A stretch of DNA of 64,000 nt from Apricaphanius iberus. Its lineage: Eukaryota > Chordata > Actinopteri > Cyprinodontiformes > Aphaniidae. Below the pieces are notes generated by a model that was given only the letters and a program-made list of their open reading frames with translations, made no database searches and was not told the DNA's origin. Below, in pieces: positions 10,048-31,900 of this stretch. The stretch lies in NCBI GenBank assembly GCA_028564705.1, contig JAPXFQ010000789.1, positions 124,001 to 188,000 on the forward strand, in the 5' to 3' direction. Made by a program: the position numbers and the translations under genes. Every line of letters begins with the position of its first letter. The stretch's first letter is position 1.

Positions 10048-11532
10048 CAGTTCCTTCTCAATAAAATTAGCATATCGTGATGAAGTTAATTATTTTCTGT
10101 AATGTACTGATAAACATTAGACTTTCATATTTTTTAGATTCATTACACACAACTGAAGTAGTTCAAGCCTTTTATTGTTTTCATATCGATGATTTTGGCA
10201 TAGAGCTCACGAAAATCCAAAATTCCTATCAGAAAATTTGCATATTTCATCTGACCAAGAAAAGAAAAGTGTTCTTAATACAAAAAGTCAACCTTCAAAT
10301 AATTATGTTCAGTTATGCACTCAATACTTGGTCGGGAATCCTTTTGCAGAAATGACTGCTTCAATGCGGCGTGGCATGGAGGCAATCAGCTTGTGGCACT
10401 GATGAGGTGTTATGGAGGCCCAGGGTGCTTCGATAGCAGCCTTAAGCTCATCCAGAGTGTTGGGTCTTGCATCTCTCAACTTTCTCTTCACAATATCCCA
10501 CAGATTTAGTAACAGTAATACCATGGTCAGTAAACCATTTAGCAGTGGTTTTGGCACTGTGAGCAGGTGCAAGGTCGTGCTGAAAAATGAAATCTCCATA
10601 AAGCTTTTCAGCAGATGGAAGCATGAAGTGCTCCAAAATTTCCTGATAGCTAGATGCTTTGACCCTGCCCTTGATAAAACACAGTGGACCAACACCAGCA
10701 GCTGACAAGGCACCCCAGACCATCACTGACTGTGGGTACTTGACACTGGACTTCAGGCATTTTGGCATTTCCTTCTCCCCAGTGCTCCTCCAGACTCTGG
10801 CACCTTGTTTTCCGAATGACATGCAAAATTTGCTTTCATCCGAAAAAAGTACTTTGGACCACTGAGCAACGGTCCAGTGCTGCTTCTCTGTAGCCCAGGT
10901 CAGGCGCTTCTGCCGCTGTTTCTGGTTTAAAGGGGCTTGACCTGGGGAATGTGGCAACTGTAGCCCATTTCCTGCACACGCCGGTGCACGGTGGCTCTGG
11001 ATGTTTCTACTCCAGACTCAGTCCACTGCTTCCGCTGGTCCCCCAAGGTCTGGAATCAGTCCTCCTCCAAAATCTTCCTCTTCTCTTTGTGCAGCGCTTT
11101 CTGCCACACTTTTTTCTTCCCACAGAGGTGCCTTGATACAGCACTCTGGGAACAGCCTATTCGTTCAGAAATGTCTTTGTGTGTCTTACCCTCTTGCTTG
11201 AGGGTGCCAATGATGGCCTTTTGGACAGCAGTCAGGTCGGCAGTCTTATCCATGATTGCGGTTTTGAGTAATGAACCCAGCTGGGAGTTTTTAAAAGCCT
11301 CAGGAATCTTTTGCAGGTGTTTAAGAGTTCATTAGTTGATTCAGATGATTAGGTTAATAGCTCGTTTAGGGAACCTTTTCATGATATGTCAATTTTTTTG
11401 ACATAGGAATTTTGGGTTTTCGTGAGCTGTATGCCAAAATCATATGAATCATATCAAAGTCTAATGTTTATCAGTACATTACAGAAAATGATGAACTTTA
11501 TCACAATATGATACATTTTTGAGAAGGACCTG
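10048..11532 (-). mobile_element. Tc1-family transposon, internally deleted
   Basis: Ends CAGTTCCTTCTCAA (left) and, reversed, CAGGTCCTTCTCAA (right) begin inverted repeats of roughly 200 bases with mismatches, including the shared TCTGTAATGTACTGATAAAC. A TA dinucleotide precedes the left end; the right-hand TA is lost. The transposase reads on the - strand. The element inserted into an older Tc1 relic, pieces of which continue at 11533. Confidence 0.9.
10321..11253 (-). pseudogene. Tc1 transposase, broken
   Basis: The protein starts at 11253 (MDKTADLTAVQKAIIGTLKQ) with an N-terminal helix-turn-helix containing ISERIGCSQSAVSRHL. After frame breaks, the catalytic region is open from 10957 to 10448 with the first Asp in VLFSDESKF and the second in FIFQHDLAPAHS. 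The frame is then lost exactly where the third acidic residue should be: the sequence passes from GITVTK straight to LWDIVKRKL, which resumes in another frame and runs to a stop at 10321. The block that normally holds the NPIE glutamate is deleted, so the copy cannot encode an active enzyme. Confidence 0.88.
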
Positions 11533-12004
11533 GAAGTCTGTGTGGATAGCAGGTTGCGTGGAGATCAGCCTTCTTTCAAGTCCTGCAACAAATTCTCCAT
11601 GGAATCGATGCCCCTCCAGAACATCCACCTTGTCTTTATACCATCCCTGTGCAGCAATAGCTGGATCCTTCGGGTCATCGGCTTGCTGGACAATACGTGT
11701 TCTTTAAAGCTGTAGGATTTCCTTATATTTTAGTGTATTCATTTCATCATCTACCTTTACACACCCTCTGCCGAGGATCCCCACATTATCATGCTGCCAC
11801 CAAACGCATCTATCTCCTGACAAAAATTACCCCTTAATCTTTTTTCTCTGATTTGCTTTGGAGTGTTCTTTGGTCTTCATGCTGTAATAGTAACCAGGAA
11901 TACTTATTCTAATCGGTGAATGGAGGTGTCTGAATACGATAAATTTACTCCGTTTGTGAGTACAAGCACCGATTGGCTGGACCTTGCTTGAATTAGGTCA
12001 GCCA
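11533..12004 (-). mobile_element. older Tc1 relic flanking the younger copy
   Basis: The + strand words GAAGTCTGTGTGGATAGCAG, CACATTATCATGCTGCCACC and GTGTTCTTTGGTCTTCATGC appear in the order of a reversed fish Tc1 transposase gene, but no frame is open. The younger Tc1 at 10048-11532 lies at its left edge. Confidence 0.5.
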
Positions 12005-12012
12005 CTTCAAAG

Positions 12013-12560
12013 CAGGGGAGCCCAAACTTTTTCCCTGTGTGCAAAAAAATTCAAATCTATCAGCAAACTGCAGGCCAAATGTAGACATTTATACAAACTA
12101 CAATACTAACAGTTAAGGAACGTACTTGTATTTATTAAAGTTATTTAACCTTCCATTCTGTGTAAATGTGCCACTGGCAATGCCCCCCATGATCATTATA
12201 GCTACACAAGCTAGCAGCCAAAGTGGTGAACCACACATTTAGAAGTTTATCCAGTCCAGTGGTCTTATGTTAATTTTTCTAAATTGATTAAATATGACTA
12301 TTTGTGGTCTTATAGAGTTTGAAAATGTAAATGAGTGCACAAATCTACTCCAAATGCCCATATTTCAGTTCTATACCCATTTTGTGATATTCAGAATATA
12401 ATGTAAGCACCATGATTGAGGCCTATATGAGCCCAAAATATACTGCTATCAGCAGAAGAACAATAATAATGCAAATTAAGTTTACAGGCTGATCAAAGTA
12501 GGTTTTTATATAATATGAGGGACATCCTTAGGCGGGCTGAGTTAAATATTTTTCACTTGC
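12013..12560. repeat. hAT-like MITE, copy 1
   Basis: It begins CAGGGGAGCCCAAACTTTTT, a typical hAT-type fish end, and its interior matches 18199-18966 (shared words include AAGCTAGCAGCC and AATGTAAGCACC). The right terminus is not clear. Confidence 0.5.
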
Positions 12561-12900
12561 CATTACTTTGTAGGCAGCGGCTTTTACTTAAAAAAAAAAA
12601 GGTTTGAGAGTTTTTTTTAAATCAGTCAAATAAGCAATATTTGTTGATCATAACCATAACTGCATTGTGGAAGCAAAAACAACAAATGGTGGGAGCTTTT
12701 TTTATTACAGGTAATGTAAAATCTAAGTTAACTCATTGAAGTTTCTGGTTTAATGTGAGGTTCTGGTTATGTTCACGGCTCACTTCCTGCAAACTTTCAG
12801 GGTACTCTTCCACCTTTTTGACAACTGGGCAAAAACAAAGCAAGCTAAACCGTCGGAACTTTTGTATCCAATTTATTTTTCATGTTTAAACTGCTTCTCC
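12561..12900. other. interval downstream of mcm5
   Basis: No coding exon is seen. Part may belong to the mcm5 3' UTR; a second TTTATT (AATAAA on the - strand) is at 12872-12877. Confidence 0.35.
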
Positions 12901-12917
12901 GCCTTAACAGTGACATT

Positions 12918-12923
12918 TTTATT
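12918..12923 (-). promoter_or_regulatory. poly(A) signal of mcm5
   Basis: AATAAA on the - strand, 109 bases after the mcm5 stop codon. Confidence 0.5.
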
Positions 12924-13031
12924 CCATCAACTCCATACTAAATTGCATTAAATGTTATTTTCAGAGCCCATCAGCAAAAACCAGAACACAGACCAAAAAC
13001 TATTTACATGAACAAATACAATGAGGCTGCT

Positions 13032-22486
<9,455 letters not shown>

Positions 22487-22659
22487 CTTGCAGGTAGCTC
22501 GGTGAACGAAGCGGCACGAATAATAATAATGATAATGAAAAATGGAGAGAGCAGCTAGCTTAGAACCGAAGTTGGGTGAAACGACAGTCTGTAACAAAGC
22601 TGCACTGACGGTGTGTTTCGCGGGGAAAAAAAACCCCCACCGAAGAACTTCCTGTCTTC

Positions 22660-22805
22660 TTTCCCGCGAACTCCTTTCACTAGCGCGCCTCTGCTGCCTC
22701 TTGATTGGAAGAAAGAAATAGCAATTTAGCCTATTGGTTGAAAAAGTTGAGAGAACTATACGTCATGAGGAGGGAGGTGGGGTTTAACAGACGAATGGCG
22801 CGAAA
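22660..22805 (-). promoter_or_regulatory. mcm5 promoter: E2F and CCAAT sites
   Basis: TTTCCCGC (22660-22667) fits the E2F consensus TTTSSCGC, and GGCGCGAAA (22797-22805) is a full E2F site on the - strand (TTTCGCGCC). ATTGG at 22704-22708 and 22733-22737 gives two CCAAT boxes on the coding strand. There is no TATA box. This arrangement is usual for G1/S-activated MCM genes. Confidence 0.65.
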
Positions 22806-22809
22806 TAGA

Positions 22810-24499
22810 TGACAGGGGGAGGGGCTACAGACAAACGGGGCGCTGAAGACGATACAAATGAAAAAGATGTTAGAGCTAGTACTTTATTTGATTTAGTTTG
22901 TTTCTGCGTGTCTCGGGTTCCGAGTAAATGGTTTAGTGTGATGGTTTTTTTAGGTTATTTGAAGGCGTTACAGTACATTTCTGTGCATTCAAGATGTGCA
23001 TTTACTCTCTGAATAATACCTTTAATGCAACAAAACATTTAAACACAGTCATGGCCACCGGCTTTAAGATGGAGAGATATTTGCACAAGCATTACAGGCG
23101 CAGTGTTGTTAAAAGTTGTTGTGAAAGGATCCGTGGAGGAGAAAAATATTTGATTTTGAAAAGTTTTAGTCGCGAGCTTTTATTTTGAAAGAGACGGCGG
23201 GCTTCGTCAACGACGCAGCCCCGCCCCCAACTGGCTCAGAGCGACTGAGGCGGGAGTCCAGATGAGAGGCTGTGTCAGAGCGAAGATAAAAAGGCGAAGT
23301 TTAGATCTCTTTTTGCCATGAAAGAAAAAGAAAGAAAGCATGACTTGTTAATGACTTTGTCCAGCAAGATAATTATGTTTGTCAAGCGTTATGATTTTAA
23401 ACAGATGTGATTCAAAACACTACAATTGTCGTACTATCCAACGAAAATATGATGGACTTTCCACTGGAAAGTTTTCAGTAACAGATAAAAGCGATTTGAC
23501 AATAAATAGGTCCATATAAGACGGTTGTTAAAGGACAGTCATTTTCTAATAATAAAACCGATGGTATAATTTCCACATATAGAACGCAGTTTTTACTGGA
23601 TGTATGCTTCTGGCCTGTTCATTACATCCCCATCAGTATTTTTTCTTTACCTTATTCATGTCCGCTGTTTTTATATTATGGATCAGATGAGGTTCATGTT
23701 GACACTGGTGAGGGTCAGACAGAAAGAGGCAGCTACAGCCTAATGAAGGATGTAGGGATTTGACACTGTTGGTGATCAGAGGATGGTTCCATAAGCTTTT
23801 CGCGTTTTAAAAAAGATGCTAAATTTTTTTACAAAGTAGGTGTTTCAGCACGTGGATCAATTTGCTATTCAGTTAATATAAGAATAAATGGGAAAATGCA
23901 GAAACACACGTTTTCAATTTGTGTCTCCCCCCCAATCTTGAACTCCTTGCTCACAGCTGATGATATTGTTCAGCGGATAAATGGCCTTTTGAATTATATA
24001 AGCCATTGGGGGAAACACCGTTGTGAAATAAAAGCTGATTGTGTGAAAAAAATAAAATAAAAATGACTGAAAATCTAAAATCTTTTACATGTTTTATATT
24101 AAATGCATTTGTAAAGAAAAATATTTCATAAAGGGCTTAGACTTTTGTATGAGTAGATTTTGTTTAATTTTCATCATCATATAATATATTTGTCTATTTA
24201 TTCGTGTAGACAGATTTTTATTTGTGAGCACTTTGGTGTTCTATAGTTCTCTCCCCAGGAGAAACACCCTCTAATTGACACCCTGAAACTTTTTTCACAC
24301 GTCAATTAAACCTCTTGATAAGTCAACTGGACACAGTCTGGCAGCAATATCTTTGGCTTTCTGTTGTAAAGTGATGTCGCCAATACATTTGTTTAACAAC
24401 AATGGTTGGTAAAAGGAGGAAAGGCTCCAGGCTCCAATTTTTTTGGCTAAAACCCTGGAATTTAATACATTTTGCATCAACTTCACAGCAACCTAGACT
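22810..24499. other. gene-free interval between mcm5 and gcat
   Basis: No exon, RNA gene or clear transposon end is seen. A short GC-rich piece at 23190-23290 is the only change in composition. Confidence 0.4.
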
Positions 24500-25215
24500 C
24501 GACTGAAATTTTTCCGCCGTAAAAACCAAAGTGATTAAGTTTCTCTGGCTCCCTGTAGCTCAGAGAATAGACTTTAAAATACTCATACTAGTTTATAAAT
24601 CACTGAACGGTTTAGCACCAAAGTATGTTGGAGATATGTTGTCACTATAGCAACCCAGCAGACGAATCAGGTCCTCCAACTCAAGCTTACTTAACATTCC
24701 TAGAATTAGAACGAAACAAGGAGAGGCAGCTTTCAGCTTCTATGCTGCACTAATCTGGAACAAAGTTCCAGAAGAATGCAAAAATGCTTTTAAATCAGAG
24801 ATTAAAACTCTAATATTCGGAGTTGCCTTTGAGTCCTAAATTGCGTTTTTGATTCTCGTGGTGTGATTATTTTTTTTACTCAATTGTGTTTTAGCTGTTT
24901 TTAATCTATATTATTTTTGCATAAATTAGTTCTTTATTGATGGATTAATTGATTGTGTTTTATCTGTTTTCAATCTATATTCTTTTGCATAAATTTGTTT
25001 TTTACGCCTTCTCTTTCTCTTTTGTTTTTAAATTTCATATTCTCACAAATTTTCTTTTTCATGCTTCAGTTACTAAATGCATTTCTTTTAGTAATGATCT
25101 GTTTTAATTTTATTACTTTTTATCATGTATTTGGTTTCTCTACCACTGCATCATGTAAAGCACCTTGAATTGCCTTGTGTTAAAAGTGTCCTATATAAAT
25201 AAAATTGCCTTGCCT
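24500..25215 (+). mobile_element. LINE 3' fragment (L2/CR1-like)
   Basis: From about 24541 the + strand reads [20 protein letters not shown] and then NGLAPKYVGDML, with QGEAAFSFYAALIWNKVPEE further on. This is the recognisable C-terminal end of fish L2-like ORF2 proteins. It has one internal stop and no reverse transcriptase core. It ends in the common fish tail AAAGCACCTTGAATTGCCTT ... AAATAAAATTGCC. Confidence 0.65.
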
Positions 25216-25400
25216 TCAAAAAGCAGGATTTGTGTCAGTCTGAGAAACTTGAAAAAGATGATAGTGGCTGTACATTTTTCATTTGCAGAGAATCTCAGTC
25301 ATTGAAATGTTAATCAGATTGTGTGATTCCTGCAATTTTTTATACTCAATGCAGCAGCAGCTAAGAAAAAAAAAAACACTAGATTTTTAATATCCAAAAG

Positions 25401-25406
25401 TTTATT
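25401..25406 (-). promoter_or_regulatory. candidate poly(A) signal of gcat
   Basis: AATAAA on the - strand, about 550 bases past the gcat stop. The 3' UTR would include the MITE at 25699-25886. Confidence 0.4.
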
Positions 25407-25698
25407 GTTTTGACCAAAAAAAAAAAAATCAAATAGATTATAATAGTTAAGCCAACACTAAACTATCAAAATCTCTATCACTCACTTACACTCACATTCT
25501 TGGATTAAAGAGAAACTTTCTCTTCTAAGACATAGTTGTAGGAGAAATTTCATTCTGAGCCCTTTTGGTTTCAAATATAAACGCCTACACTTCAGCAGCA
25601 CTTTGGTAAGAAAGCACAGGAATAAGATTCATTCTCATTGACCTACAGGCGTAACTAATATGTCCATCTTCATAAGTAACAGGCAGCATGATCTATTA

Positions 25699-25886
25699 GT
25701 GCTTCTCAACCCTGGTTCCAAGGCATCCTAGTCTGCATGTTTTAGGTTTCCCTGCCTCAACGCGCCTTATTCAGATGATTCCAGTGCAACGAACGCCCGT
25801 TAAGCCGCCGTCGGTTGCAATCGGGTGTGCTGAAGCAGGGAAACATCTAAAACATGCAGGGCGGCGGGTCTAGAAGAACCGGGGAG
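25699..25886. repeat. fold-back MITE family C, copy 1 (gcat 3' UTR)
   Basis: The left CTGCATGTTTTAGGTTTCCC and right GGGAAACATCTAAAACATGC blocks are inverted, and outer CTTCTCAACCCTGGTT and AACCGGGG segments partly pair. It sits 72 bases after the gcat stop codon, so it is probably transcribed. A second copy lies at 26438-26589. Confidence 0.65.
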
Positions 25887-25957
25887 GGTAGGAAACGCCG
25901 AGCTATTAAACGGAGCAATTTGCTGAAGCCTCCCAGTTCTTGTTCCTCGTCCTCGTT

Positions 25958-28900
25958 TCAGGAGATGACTCCGTGTTTCCTGCCCGTCTGGATGAAGGCG
26001 TCCACGCAGCGGTCGATGTCGTCGTCGGTGTGGGCTGCTGAGATCTGAACCCGAATTCTGGCTTTCCCCTTCGGCACGACGGGGTACGAGAACCCGATCA
26101 CGTAGATTCCTGCCGAAAGAGGGAGGGACAGGAAATCAGCGGAGGTGTTGTGCAACGCCAACCCTTTATGGAGCCATCTCAGTCGCGGCCTCTCACCGTG
26201 GTTTAGCATGTCGTCGGCCATCAGGGATGCAAGCCGCGCGTCCCCGAGCATCACAGGGCAAATGGGATGGGACGAACCTGCGATGGTGAAGCCGGCCTGC
26301 GTCATCTTGTCCCGGAACCTGATTGGACGACGTTCAGAGAAGATTTAGGGCAGCATATAATGCGTCACGATCCTAGTGTTTGTTCTCCATGAATGGAACA
26401 AATATAAAAAGGAGCAGTCGGGCAGAACCCAGGATATCCCAACTCTGGTCCTCAAGTCACACTTCACTGCATGTTTTAGATGCTGTTCCTGCTTTAACAC
26501 AACACCACATCAATTGAAATCGGGTATGCTGAAGCAAGGGAACCTCTAAAACGCGCGGAGCGTTGTGCCCTGAGGACCGGGGTTGGCACAACTTCCCTTG
26601 GGCGAACGCACCTCATGGTTTTGGCCGTCATGCTCTGTGCGATCTCATTGGAGGCGAGCAGCAGCTCCACGGCCCGGGTGGCGCAGGCCACCACAGGAGG
26701 GGGGAGGGCGTTGGAGAACAGGTAAGGCCGGGAGCGCTGCCTGAGCAGGTCAATGAGAGGCTTTGGACCGACTGTGTAGCCACCTGAGAGAGAGGACAAA
26801 ACAGAGAGAGAATTTTATTGAGCGTTTAGGTTTGGACTATTGACCTTTACACGGATCGGTTGTCCTGGTCCCTTGGCAGAAAAACAGTCCTAAAGCATGA
26901 GGTTTCCACCCCCATGCTTCACACCAGGTATGGTGTTCTTTGGATGCAATTTGGCATTTTTTCTCCCCCAAAAACGACAAATAGAGTTTTCAACAAAAAT
27001 GTATATTTCAGTTCAATCTGACCATATGACATTCTCCCAATCCTCTTCTTGATCATCTAATTGCTCTCTAGAAAATTTCAGACGGACCTGGACATACACT
27101 GGCTCAAGCAGGGGGACACGTCTGGCACTGCAGGGTTCAAGTCCCTGGCAGCATAGTGTTTTACTGATGGTAGCCTTTGTTACTTTGGTCACAGCTCTCT
27201 GCAGGTCTTTCACTAGGCTTGAGTAGAACGACCGAGGGAAATTATCGGTGGTCTTCTATGTCTTCCATGTTCTAGTAATTGCTCCCACAGTTGATTTCTT
27301 CACACCAAGCTGCTTACCTACTGCAGATTCAGTCTTCCCAGCCTGGTGCTGGTCTATAGTTTTGTTTCTGGTGTCCTTTGACAGCTATTTGGTCTTGGAC
27401 ACAGTGGAGCTTGGAGAGTGACCGTTGGAGGTTGTAGACAGGTGTCTTTTGTACTGATAACAAATTCAAACAGGTGCTATTAATACAGGTAAAGTGTGGA
27501 GGACAGTAGAAGTTACAGGCCTGTGAGAGCGAGAAATCTTGCTCGTTTGTAGGTGAACAAAGTCTTATTCTCCACCATAATTTGCAAATTAATTGGTTAA
27601 AAATCCAACCATGTTGTCTGGATTTTTTTTTTCTTTAATTTTTTCTCTCAGTCGAGGTATCCCTATGATAACAATTACAGGCCTCGCTCATCTTATTAAG
27701 TAGTGGAACTTGCACAATTGGTGGCTGACTAAATACTTTTTTTCCCACTGTAACTGACATGTAGACGGTAACAGATTTCGTGCTGAAGAAGACGTACCTG
27801 CTGCCCCTCCCAAGGCTTTCCCCAGAGTGGAGTTCACAATCTGAACTCTGTCCATGACTCCCAGGAGCTCATCTGTTCCTCTGCACACCAGAAGACACAC
27901 AGGTTTACTCGAGTTTCAGTGAGAAGAAGACACCTAAATGCACTTTATCCAGACAACCAGGTACAGTGGTGTTGCGCCATTTAAAAATATTTTTGATTTC
28001 CAATTTTCTCTGATTCCTAACTTCCAAATCTCTAGCAGTTGCACATCCAAGTTGAACAAAAGTTCATATTTTACCGTATTTGTGCCTAAAGGATCTTGTT
28101 CCTCACCTTCCACGAGGCCCCAGGAAACCAGTGGCGTGACACTCATCAATAAACACCATGGCTCCGTACTGTTCGGCAAGGTCACAGATTCCTCGCAAGG
28201 GAGCCACGTCTCCATCCATGGAGAAGACTCCATCCGTCACCACCAGGCGCATTCTCGAAGACTGAAGAGAGAAAAAAATAAGGAATTAGGAATTAAAACG
28301 CAAGAAATCCTTCCTTAATTTACGTTTCAACAGTTTAGTGGCAACAGCCGTCTCATCGAATACAGAAAGGAAGACATATTTTAAAGGGCAGAAAAAAACT
28401 CTGACACACACCTGAGCCTCTTTGAGTTTATGCTCCAGGTCACTGAGGTCCATGTGTTTGTAGCGCAGCCTCTTAGCGCGGCACAGGCGGATCCCGTCGA
28501 TGATGGAGGCGTGGTTGAGCTCGTCAGACAGCACGGCGTCATCTGGGCCCAACAGGACCTGCGGAAGGTTTTTTTTTGCACGTTTTACTGACGACGGCGG
28601 ACGTTGCTAACGTGTGCGGCGCAGGAGGGAACGGGGACGTACTTCAAACAACCCGGCGTTGGCGTCGAAGCAGCTGGCGTAGAGGATGCAGTCGTCTCTC
28701 TCGTGAAACTCTGCCAGCTTCTGCTCCAAAGTTTTGTGCAAATCCTTTTAAAGACGGGATCAAAAAAAAAAAACCCCACAGAAAATATGAAACCTTATGG
28801 CACTGTTTTTCAACACTGCTTCTAAAGGTACAATGCAGAATGGAACCACCACAAACTCAAACTCATAAAAAGCATTATATATATGGATTTCCTGATGTCA

Positions 28901-31900
28901 AGATCGGACTGATATTTTCACATTTTTCAGTGATCGGAGGTCGGCTAAATTAGCTGACGAGTCATGGTAATTTTTAAGAAAGTACCTCCTAGTTACGTTT
29001 GACAGCGATTACGCAATAATTCAAACCTCCGTAGCGTGCAAACAAGGACTCTTAATTACCACAAATCAGCATAGCAGATTAAACACAATTCTAATATGGG
29101 TAAACTTCAAAAAATATGCTTAACCATACTTTAAACTATATAATAAAAAGGCACAGGAACACACCTGGCATTTACACGCAACAATAAACCAAAAATAAAC
29201 AGAACAAGTCCTCTCAGCTCCCGCAGTGGGGAAGAGGAAAACCATCCAGACGCTGTGGTGTATTCAAACAGCGTCGGAAATTTATGCTGAGTTCAGGAGC
29301 ATAGGATATTTCATCTTATAGTGAAAACACCAATAATATTACTGCAACTTATAAACTTTGAACAATGTGGGCTTTCTATCACTGATATTTACTGGAAATA
29401 AAGAGTGAATTAGGGCTGCCACAAACTATTATTTTGATAATTGACTAATTACCAATCATATTGCCGATTAGTCGATTAATCAGATCACGTGTAAAATGCA
29501 AGAGCAAGGAGCTGCTCTAATATTTGCACATTACCTCAACGTAGCATCTAAAACAGCATACATATGACTTATACAATTACCATCACCACGGTTACTGGTG
29601 CAGCTATCAAGTAATACAACAGCCTCTTCAGTCAGGAGCTTCATCAAAACTGTTGAATGAACCTTCCAGAAAGACAGGGGCCGTTTTAAGAGAAAAACAA
29701 AGCTTAAAAAAAAAAAACGATAATGTCGAATACTAACATTTTTTGTCGACAATTTTATTGTGACAAATAGACGATTTGTGGCAGCCCTAGAGTGATTATG
29801 ATCCAATGACAGTGGAGGGCAGCATTACGCACGCCAGCATTTAGCCTCTTGGAAATACTTTTAATAATACTGTACTATGCAAGCCTTTTTTTTTCTTTTT
29901 ACTTTTGTCTGTAATAATAAACTGAAGTTGACCTTTAATTCTGAAAGATTTTGATTTAATGGGATTTACAATCATAATGGTAATGCTTATTAATTAAATT
30001 AGTCTTATTAAAAAGTTAGGTAGAGTTACTTGCTTAAAATATATTTCAGTTTTATAAATTTCAATACTAAAGGCAAAATATTAGATTCAAAATCGGATCG
30101 GAATTGAGGTTAAAAAATCTGATCGGGATCGGAGACCCGAAATGCTGATTGGGCCATCCCTAATTATATACAAATAATAATCTTAATACAAAATAGTGAA
30201 TAACAGTTTGTTTTTTTTCAAAACACAAATCCATAAGGGTGCACGTTTGTTTTCAGCCTCGTTTACTCTAATAGAGCCAAATGCTTGATTCAAATTTTTT
30301 ATAAGTAAAAGAATGAATAAATACTAAACACCACGAAATACTTTTTCTCAATGTTTAGAAGAAATCATATTTCTTTATTAATAAACCCCGGGAAAATATA
30401 GTGTAGTATGTGTCTCTGAGCACATTAGCAAGCGTTTTACCTGCGTCCCACAGATGAATCTGACAGAGCTCAGTCCAGCGCCGTGCGTCTTCAGGGCGTC
30501 TATTCCCGCCTGCACCACGTCCGGGTGACTGGAAAGGCCGAGGTAGTTGTTGGCGCAGAAATTCAATATACCTAGAATGCAGCATTTTTCAAACGAGAAA
30601 GAAATACTCTAAGTTAGATCATGAAAGACAGAATAAATCATTTCACACAGAAGTCGTCAATAAACAATGTGAGAAAGTCCTCAAATCAATAAAGAGTTAA
30701 CTTATTAGAACGGAGAGTGATTGCGTAAAGAAATCCCGCTCAGGAAGTTTCTCACATGGTCAGTTTAGCTCATGACGGGGTCATGACCTAAAGCAAGCGG
30801 GGCCGTGTCTGGAAAGGGTTCATGCTGAAATGTCAACAACTCGACAGAGGATCTGCTTGGCTTGCAGCTCAGTAACAAGGCAGAGATTAGAGCTGCTGCC
30901 ATTGAGATCATTGTTAGGTCTATCGCACGTTTCAATCTACATTAGTGGTGGCAAATAATTAAGCACATAATAAATCAGACATATTTCAACAGGAATATTT
31001 AAAGGTACACTGCACACCTGGCCGGAAAAAAAAAAATTCACGTCATCATATAACAAAAGGCCATACTTGGTTTTTCCATTCCCTATTTTTTTTTTTAAAT
31101 CTTTGTCCAACGTAAAAGGATACCTTCTTGAAAAAAAAAGCCTCCTTTTCGTGTACATGCCTATAATGACATCACAAAAGGCAACTAATCAGTTCTTTCA
31201 GTCTATACAATAATTTTTTTGTCTTTTTTCCCCCACAAGTTTATAGATGCAATTCCTCCTTTAAGAGGGCGTTTATATGTATAAACTGAAACGTTTAAGA
31301 ACGGCACAGAAATTTGGCAGCAACAAAAAACATTGATATTTGTATGGAGGACCAGGGCAGACCGAAACTGAGATCGGATGCCAGGAATCTATTATCAGAG
31401 AAATTCTAATGAAGAGAGAACTACCACTCTCATGGTACTTCTGGGTTCTGAACTGGTTGCAGTTCCACTTTGGTTCCATATAAGGGCGCTCTCATGACAA
31501 GTGCAGAAGGAATGGAGATCTATGGCGCAAAACTCCTGAAAATCCACTTTTCTCAGGATATAATTTTTTGTTTAGTAATTTGAACTTTTTTTTCCGAAAG
31601 GAGATGTAAAGGTATTACACAGTGCTGGGTGTTATATTTTTTTAAAGTCACCTATTTGCTTTAAAAAGTAATTTAAAATGTCAATGACTTTATACACATT
31701 GTACGACCAGAGATACTGCTTTAGGTCAATACTTATTTTTTCGTTTAAATTTCACAGTACAGTCCTATCAACCTAAAAAAAGTTGTTGGGTTGAAAAAAA
31801 AAAAAAAAATCTGTCAAAAAAGTCCACCTTAATATTCTGGCACCGCTTCGGATGCCATGATGCCGTCAAACGGTACATCTGGCTGTAATCAGTCCTTCAC

